Shown: positions 58,658 to 64,000 of the stretch, piece after piece
Position numbering within the stretch: position 1 is the stretch's first letter
Layout: every line of letters begins with the position of its first letter
Source of the DNA: Brevibacillus porteri
Lineage (GTDB): Bacteria; Bacillota; Bacilli; Brevibacillales; Brevibacillaceae
Length of the DNA stretch: 64,000 nucleotides
Assembly (NCBI RefSeq): GCF_003013475.1
Contig: NZ_PXZO01000017.1
Coordinates: 124,001-188,000 of the forward strand
Reading direction: 5' to 3'
Translations under genes and position numbers: made by a program
Notes under the pieces: model-generated
Databases searched by the model: none
What the model saw: only the letters and a program-made list of their open reading frames with translations
Told to the model about the DNA's origin: nothing

Positions 58658-60514
58658 ATGGTTACCGTTCTGCATTTTTTAGAGCTTCGTTCGTTTTTTC
58701 ATCAAGAAGAAATCGGGAAACCGTTCCCTGTCACCATCGAAAGGCTGGCTGGGATTTGGCACTGCACGCCTCGCTACGCCAAGCTGATTGTCCGTAAGCT
58801 AGTCGAGCTAGGGTGGGTCGAATGGAAGGCGGGACGTGGGCGAGGAAATGTCTCGGTCATGACGCTTCATACTGATTCTGATGAGATCCTCCTCGCCGAG
58901 GTCAAGCTGCAAATAGACAAGGGCGACGTCAAAGAAGCGATGGAGCTCATGAATCGCTACGGCAAAGCAGCCGTCAAAGACCAGATCATGGATTGGCTCT
59001 CGGAAGGAATGGGCTTCTCCAACCACTCGGTATCGAACCGTTCCCAAGATATCATCCGCTTTCCGGTGTACCGCACGATTGTGACGCTGGACCCTGGTCA
59101 CGCTTATTATCACTTCGATGCCCATTTGGCGGGACAGCTATTCAATACGCTCGTCCATTATGATCTGAACAGTCGGTCTATTTTGCCTTCCATCGCCCAT
59201 TCTTGGGAAAGCAGCCCAGATGCCAAGCAGTGGACCTTTTATTTGAAAAAGAACGTGCTTTTTCACCATGGACGGGAATTGACTGCCCATGATGTCGTGT
59301 TTTCCTTGAATCGACTACGTTTTCATCCAGACACGTATGAAGCAAGCTGGATGTTTCGTGACATAGAACTGATTGAGGCTATGGACCAGCGAACCGTGCA
59401 CATCCTGCTAAAAGAACCGAATTACTTGCTGCTGCGGCTACTGGCAACGATTCACGCAAGCATTGTTCCAGAAGAAATCGTTCGGCAGGATGAAAAAGAC
59501 TTTGGAGAAAAGCCAATTGGAACCGGCCCCTTTCAACTAACCCGCCTTGACGAGGGGATCTGTATTCTAGAGGCATTTCCAGCTCATTTTCTCGGGAGAC
59601 CGCAGTTGGATCGTGTGGAAATTTTGATCTTCCCCGAGTTGGATATGGGGCGCCTAAAAGAACCAAATTGGGCGTCAGTGATGGTGTCGCACGGGGTCCA
59701 GTCGAAAGCACAAGCATTGAAGGAAGCAGTCATTCAGGATGGTCAGGACTGGTGCGATACGGAGGCGTTTTTTTCCTGCTGCAATTTGCTTGTTTTTAAC
59801 CAGTGGAAGAGCGGTCCGCACAATCATATCAAGTTCCGCCAAGCTCTGGATAGGCTAATTGACCGGAATCAAATGATAGCCGATTTGGGCGGAGATCGCA
59901 TACACCCGGCAAAAGGCTTCCGCACGTATCACCCTGCTTTAAGGGAGGTAAGAGCGAGAGAGAACGAGCAGCTCTGCCATGCTGAAATCATGTCCCTGCT
60001 ACAGGAAAGCGACTATCAGGGAGAAACATTGCGTCTCGTGACCACAGCCTACCATGAAGAAGATGCACTATGGATTCAACAACGATGCGGTGATTATGGC
60101 ATTCATCTGGAAGTCGCCGTGAGAGAACCATGGGAGTTTTCGAATCGTGATTGTTTGCCTGAACATGACTGCCAGCTGTACGGCAATGTGTTTAGCAGCG
60201 ATCAAATTAGCGAGCTGGAGATGTATTTGCAAAGAAATTACTTTCTCCCCGCATTTGATGAAACATTGGCTCGGGCGATCAACAAGGAGATTTGTTTGAC
60301 TTTGCAGGAACCAGACAGACTTGCGCGGGAACACCACCTCGCCAAGATTGAGGTGATGATCAAGGAAAACTATGCTGTCTTGTATCTGGTTCAGAAAAAG
60401 ACGCTTACGTTCTTTCACAAGTCTTTGCGAGGTGTGTCGATCAACTCGTCGGGCTGGCTGGACTTTCATAAGATCTGGTTTCAGCCAGATGTGTTGCAGG
60501 AAACGAAGCGATAA
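58658..60514 (+). CDS. SgrR-like transcriptional regulator (HTH plus solute-binding domain)
   Basis: 618 aa from ATG 58658, with GGGGG shortly upstream; an in-frame ATG at 58646 is also possible. Residues about 1-100 form a winged HTH (TIERLAGIWHCTPRYAKLIV, VRKLVELGWVEW). From about 135 the protein is a family 5 solute-binding (OppA-like) domain: TLDPGHAYYHFDAHLAGQLF, WTFYLKKNVLFHHGRELTAH, PIGTGPFQLTRLDEGICILE. There is no signal peptide, so it senses a cytosolic ligand. Probably it controls the divergent MFS exporter. Confidence 0.87.
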   Translation: MVTVLHFLELRSFFHQEEIGKPFPVTIERLAGIWHCTPRYAKLIVRKLVELGWVEWKAGRGRGNVSVMTLHTDSDEILLAEVKLQIDKGDVKEAMELMNRYGKAAVKDQIMDWLSEGMGFSNHSVSNRSQDIIRFPVYRTIVTLDPGHAYYHFDAHLAGQLFNTLVHYDLNSRSILPSIAHSWESSPDAKQWTFYLKKNVLFHHGRELTAHDVVFSLNRLRFHPDTYEASWMFRDIELIEAMDQRTVHILLKEPNYLLLRLLATIHASIVPEEIVRQDEKDFGEKPIGTGPFQLTRLDEGICILEAFPAHFLGRPQLDRVEILIFPELDMGRLKEPNWASVMVSHGVQSKAQALKEAVIQDGQDWCDTEAFFSCCNLLVFNQWKSGPHNHIKFRQALDRLIDRNQMIADLGGDRIHPAKGFRTYHPALREVRARENEQLCHAEIMSLLQESDYQGETLRLVTTAYHEEDALWIQQRCGDYGIHLEVAVREPWEFSNRDCLPEHDCQLYGNVFSSDQISELEMYLQRNYFLPAFDETLARAINKEICLTLQEPDRLAREHHLAKIEVMIKENYAVLYLVQKKTLTFFHKSLRGVSINSSGWLDFHKIWFQPDVLQETKR

Positions 60515-60547
60515 GTAGGCATAAATTGGTCCCATCAAAGAAAACAA

Positions 60548-60602
60548 CGGCGGACTAGGAAGAGAAGAGTTTCATTCCTAGACTCCGCCGATTTGTTTTT
60601 GT
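60548..60602 (+). terminator. Intrinsic terminator after the SgrR-like gene
   Basis: CGGCGGACTAGGAA (60548-60561) pairs with TTCCTAGACTCCGCCG (60575-60590, two-base bulge), followed by ATTTGTTTTTG. It lies 34 bases past the stop at 60514. The rest of the gap to 60725 is AT-rich and probably holds the germination-operon promoter. Confidence 0.85.
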
Positions 60603-60725
60603 TAAATAAGAGGGCTTTTGGCGTTTGGGAATAAAGCATATTTTAATGGTTACATTAATTGCAACTAAGCGCAGTAAAATGCCGGATATTTACAGGTAAA
60701 AATTTCGAACAGGCGGGCAGATCAC

Positions 60726-62195
60726 ATGAAAATAGACGTATCTCCTTCCTTGCAGGAAAACAAGGAGTACATTCAAAACCAGTTGTTTCATTCAAGTGAT
60801 CTGAAGTGGCGGAGCATTCAGTTTCATCAATTGGAGGGCCTCATCGTCTTTTTGGAGTCCCTTTCTGACCAACAGAGAATTCAAAAAGAGATCATTCAGC
60901 CCTTAGAAGAAAATAAAGAAGGAACCTTAGATAAAATCATTACCTCTGTGAACATTACAAGAAAGTCAGATCTGAGCCAGTTGCCCCAGGCGTTAGTTCA
61001 AGGAAATTGCGTATTGTTGCTTGAAGGTACAGCAGATGCTTTCGTAGTCGGAGTCGCGGCTGATTATAAACGAAGTATCTCGGAACCGGTAAACGAGGGT
61101 GTTATTCGCGGCGCTCATGATGGTTTTATTGAGCACCTCATCACGAATCTGTATCTGGTGCGAAAGCGTATTGAAAATCCGAACCTAGTTGCTCGCTATT
61201 ATCAGGTCGGAACGGAAAGCAAAACAAAATTGGCTCTTCTCTTTATGCAGAATTTGGCCAATCCAGATCTGGTTAAAGAAGTGGATTCCAGACTTCGTTC
61301 CATTGTGATGGACAACACTCTCTCACCTGGATTCATTGCCGAACTGATTGAAGACAAGCCATTTTCTATTTTTCCACAAATCTTATTTACAGAAAGGCCG
61401 GATCGGGCTGTAGCCCATCTCATGGAAGGCCGTGTCGTTATTTTATCTGATGAAGACCCGTCTGCGTTAATTTTGCCTGTGACTTTCTTTGCTTTTTATC
61501 AAACCCCAGATGATTATCACAGCAGGTGGATTGTCGGATCGTTCCTGCGACTGATTCGTTTGTTTAGCTTTATCACCTCTTTTCTGGTCCCTGCCCTGTA
61601 TATTGCTGTTGTTGGCTTTCACCCTGAAATTCTTCCTACCGATTTGATTTATACCGTAAAAAGCAGCATTGACAGAGTTCCGTTTCCTCCCATCGTAGAG
61701 GCTTTTCTCATGCAGATTACATTAGAAGTGCTACGTGAAGCAGGGATTCGTTTGCCGAGCCGAGTAGGCCAAACGATCGGCATTGTCGGCGGCTTAGTCA
61801 TCGGTGAATCGGTCGTACGAGCTGGATTGGTTTCGTATCCCATGGTTATCGTTGTTGCTTTAACCGCTATATCCTCATTTGTGGCCCCTTCCAATGAGAT
61901 CAGTACGGCATCTCGTATTCTAGGCTTCCCCCTGATGATTCTTGCCGCGATGTTCGGTTTGATCGGGATCATGTTTGGATTGCTTTTTCTCTTAATTCAT
62001 TTATGTAAATTAGAGTCCTTTGGTACAGCTTATTTTGCGCCTGTTATGCCTCTTCGAATCAAAGACCTGAAGGATACATTTGTACGTTTTCCAATCTGGA
62101 GCTTGAATCAACGTCCCCATGACCCGCATCCAAAAAGCGTAAGCCAAGAAAGATATTCAAGAGGGTGGGAACATGATGATCCCGGAACAGAGTAG
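60726..62195 (+). CDS. Spore germinant receptor subunit A (GerA family)
   Basis: 489 aa. N-terminal soluble domain with LVQGNCVLLLEGTADAFVVG and an RGAHDGFIEHLITNLYLVRK stretch typical of GerAA-type subunits, followed by five or so membrane segments (SFITSFLVPALYIAVVGFHP, QTIGIVGGLVIGESVVRAGL, TAISSFVAPSNEISTASRIL). With the B and C subunits it forms a receptor in the spore inner membrane that starts germination on sensing nutrients. It overlaps gerB by 23 bases. The ribosome binding site is weak. Confidence 0.95.
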   Translation: MKIDVSPSLQENKEYIQNQLFHSSDLKWRSIQFHQLEGLIVFLESLSDQQRIQKEIIQPLEENKEGTLDKIITSVNITRKSDLSQLPQALVQGNCVLLLEGTADAFVVGVAADYKRSISEPVNEGVIRGAHDGFIEHLITNLYLVRKRIENPNLVARYYQVGTESKTKLALLFMQNLANPDLVKEVDSRLRSIVMDNTLSPGFIAELIEDKPFSIFPQILFTERPDRAVAHLMEGRVVILSDEDPSALILPVTFFAFYQTPDDYHSRWIVGSFLRLIRLFSFITSFLVPALYIAVVGFHPEILPTDLIYTVKSSIDRVPFPPIVEAFLMQITLEVLREAGIRLPSRVGQTIGIVGGLVIGESVVRAGLVSYPMVIVVALTAISSFVAPSNEISTASRILGFPLMILAAMFGLIGIMFGLLFLLIHLCKLESFGTAYFAPVMPLRIKDLKDTFVRFPIWSLNQRPHDPHPKSVSQERYSRGWEHDDPGTE

Positions 62196-63270
62196 AATCA
62201 CCCAAGGGCAGTTCATGTTTTTTGTTATCCAATCTCAAGTGGGAGTTGGAATTTTAACGCTTCCTCATAAAATGCAAGCAGCCGCCAAGGGAGGCGGATG
62301 GATCTCAACCTTAATCGCGGGATTGATAGTACAAGTGATTATTGTCATTCTTTGGGGTCTTTGCAGACGGTTTCCTTCCGATACGCTATTCAGTTTCTTG
62401 CCCAAAATCACGGGAAAGCTTCTTGGAAGTCTCCTTGGATTGGCCTATATTGGTTACTTTTTGCTCTCTGCGGGAACGATTTTAAGCTTTTTTGCCGAAA
62501 TCGTAGGAAAGTGGGTGCTCCAAGCAACACCGAGATGGGCCTTATTACTTCTCACTCTCCTCACTTGTATCTATTTGGTTAAAGAGCCCCTTCAAGTGAT
62601 TGCCAGGCTGTTTGTCATCTCTTCGTTTACCATCATTGTGATGGTGTTATTATCCTTGTTCGGTTATGCCAATGCGAACTTTACTTATCTGTTCCCTATA
62701 ACGGACGCGGGATGGGGAAATATCATCAAAGCTGCGAATGAAGCATTGTTTCCGTTAGTCGGTTACGAAGTGATGTTGGTGATTTATCCTTTTGTTGAAG
62801 GGAAAAGCGGAGGGAAATTAAAGGCAGCTTCTGTTGGCAATATGCTGATTGTACTTTTTTACACCTTCGAGGTATTTACCAACTTGGTCATTTTCAGTCC
62901 GGCGATCATGCCCGCCATTTCGGAGCCTCTTCTGTATATGCTGAAAGGATTTTCCTTCCAAATCATTCAACGGATCGATTTACTCTTTTTATCTCTATGG
63001 ATTTTCATCGTTAGCACTGCCATTGCCTCTTGGCTTTACATGGCATCAGTAGGCTTAGGCCATTTCTTCCACCGAGGTGAACATAAAAAGGCAGTCTTCT
63101 ATGCCGCTTTCATTGTTTTTATTCTGGCTTTGTTATCAGAAGACCCATCGATTATCGACCTCTACGATCGAATCCTTAAGACTTCACATTATTTGTTTGT
63201 GGTTGTTCTTCCTTTGATCTTTCTCCTCTTCTCGTATTTATCAAAGAAAAGGAGTGCGTTAACCAGATGA
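62173..63270 (+). CDS. Spore germination permease-like subunit B (GerB family)
   Basis: 365 aa, ten predicted membrane segments; GAGGGTGGG before the ATG. APC-type fold with the family start RITQGQFMFFVIQSQVGVGI and the FPITDAGWGNIIKAANEALF region. It is the germinant-binding subunit in related receptors. It lies between A and C, overlapping both. Confidence 0.95.
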   Translation: MMIPEQSRITQGQFMFFVIQSQVGVGILTLPHKMQAAAKGGGWISTLIAGLIVQVIIVILWGLCRRFPSDTLFSFLPKITGKLLGSLLGLAYIGYFLLSAGTILSFFAEIVGKWVLQATPRWALLLLTLLTCIYLVKEPLQVIARLFVISSFTIIVMVLLSLFGYANANFTYLFPITDAGWGNIIKAANEALFPLVGYEVMLVIYPFVEGKSGGKLKAASVGNMLIVLFYTFEVFTNLVIFSPAIMPAISEPLLYMLKGFSFQIIQRIDLLFLSLWIFIVSTAIASWLYMASVGLGHFFHRGEHKKAVFYAAFIVFILALLSEDPSIIDLYDRILKTSHYLFVVVLPLIFLLFSYLSKKRSALTR

Positions 63271-64000
63271 AAAGGATGTGCATTACGAGCACAGCTCTCG
63301 TTGTTTTCTTATTAATGGCTGGGTGTTGGGACCAAGATCTCTTGCGAAATGCTCGTTTGATTTATGGAGCAGGGTTCGACCTTGCGCCGAATGGAAAACT
63401 CCTAACCACTATTGTCATACGAGACTTGCCTCAGAGCGAGCAGCAGAGTCCTGCTAACGATATTATATACGCAGTCGGCAATACGCCAAGAGATACTCGT
63501 GATAAAGCGGATAATCAAGTATCCCGGCTGCTTCGCAGTTACAGGAATCGAGTTATCCTCATTGGGGAAGAACTGGCAAAACAAGATATTTATCCAATTC
63601 TTGATGTTTTTTACCGCGATCCCAAGAGCGCTCTAAACGCAAAAATCGCAGTGACGCAAGGAAAGGCGACAGACATCCTTTCCCTGAAGAAAGTAGGGAA
63701 TGTCTTAATTGCGGAAGAAATTGATGAATTAATCAAGAGTAAAGAAAAGACTACATCCATTCCCAAGGTGACCCTTGAAACGATTTACCCTGCGATCATC
63801 GACCCTGGAGAGGATTTTGTTCTTCCCTACCTTGTGCGAAAAGGGAAACGAGTGGACATTTCCCGTATTGCCATGTTTCATGATCAACGATTCACAGGAG
63901 TACTGAGCCCTGATGAATCTACCATGTGTTTATTGTTGCAAGCCCGAATGGGGAAAATAACGAGTTTTACACAAAAATTAAGTGCACAGAAAGACCATAA
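63267..64000 (+). CDS. Spore germination lipoprotein, subunit C (GerC family), cut by window edge
   Basis: The frame is open from ATG 63267 (ATGA overlap with gerB) to the end: 244 codons. The signal peptide has a lipobox: MKRMCITSTALVVFLLMAGC, with the acylated Cys at residue 20 followed by WDQDLLRNARLIYGAG. The tail continues RVILIGEELAKQDIYPILDV, standard for GerAC-type proteins of about 370-400 aa. Completes a gerA operon. Confidence 0.93.
   Translation, partial: MKRMCITSTALVVFLLMAGCWDQDLLRNARLIYGAGFDLAPNGKLLTTIVIRDLPQSEQQSPANDIIYAVGNTPRDTRDKADNQVSRLLRSYRNRVILIGEELAKQDIYPILDVFYRDPKSALNAKIAVTQGKATDILSLKKVGNVLIAEEIDELIKSKEKTTSIPKVTLETIYPAIIDPGEDFVLPYLVRKGKRVDISRIAMFHDQRFTGVLSPDESTMCLLLQARMGKITSFTQKLSAQKDH

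Overview
ORGANISM. The window looks like the chromosome of an endospore-forming Gram-positive bacterium, most likely a Brevibacillus or a close Paenibacillaceae relative (genus inferred from gene content, not proven). Support comes from a gerA-type germinant receptor operon at the right edge, strong AGGAGG-type ribosome binding sites, frequent TTG and GTG starts, and Fur-type iron boxes lying on sigma-A-like promoters. LAYOUT. (1) 1-19.0 kb, minus strand: a salicylate-primed, cysteine-cyclising NRPS metallophore cluster of the pyochelin/yersiniabactin type. In transcription order it holds a type II thioesterase and a Sfp-type phosphopantetheinyl transferase under one Fur-box promoter. A second Fur-box promoter drives a salicyl-AMP ligase fused to a salicylate synthase, an ArCP-Cy-A-PCP-Cy-A-PCP synthetase, a saccharopine-dehydrogenase-like oxidoreductase, a thiazolinyl imide reductase fused to a methyltransferase, and a further NRPS (TubC docking domain plus Cy) that runs off the left edge. 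A divergent ECF-transporter S-component-like gene at 19.4 kb has its own Fur-box promoter. (2) 20.0-56.8 kb, mostly minus strand: a large type VI secretion-like contractile injection locus, the most interesting part of the window. From the promoter near 53.48 kb the order is: large sheath-like protein, Hcp/tail-tube-like protein, DnaJ-like protein, two FHA proteins, PP2C phosphatase, degenerate PP2C fused to TPR-like repeats, two probable baseplate proteins, Hsp70-like ATPase, another structural candidate, a DcrB/DUF1795-like protein, a VgrG spike, a pentapeptide-repeat protein, an Imm11-like protein, a DUF4280 PAAR-like tip, and a VgrG with a WHH nuclease tip followed by two SMI1/KNR4 immunity genes. 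A second VgrG/pentapeptide/Imm11-like/DcrB-like set lies at 20.7-24.5 kb with two small paralogous membrane proteins. A vWA membrane protein and a Ser/Thr kinase close the locus at 53.9-56.8 kb. (3) 26.2-32.5 kb, AT-rich: a decayed array of effector-tip and immunity modules. It holds a 5'-truncated, frameshifted vgrG-HNH gene, a nuclease toxin split by an IS30-family element, nuclease-tail and Imm11-like relics, an inverted vgrG fragment, two YezG-like immunity genes and a family of related terminator hairpins at module ends. (4) 56.9-64 kb: VOC protein, MFS exporter with a divergent SgrR-like regulator, and a gerA-gerB-gerC operon cut by the right edge. HOW IT FITS TOGETHER. The first region makes a ferric chelator under iron control. 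The second appears to build a phage-tail-like contractile apparatus under kinase/phosphatase/FHA control with its own Hsp70/DnaJ pair, loading interchangeable nuclease tips on VgrG and PAAR spikes. Tandem duplication, internal deletion and IS insertion of spike modules have left the debris between the two spike sets.
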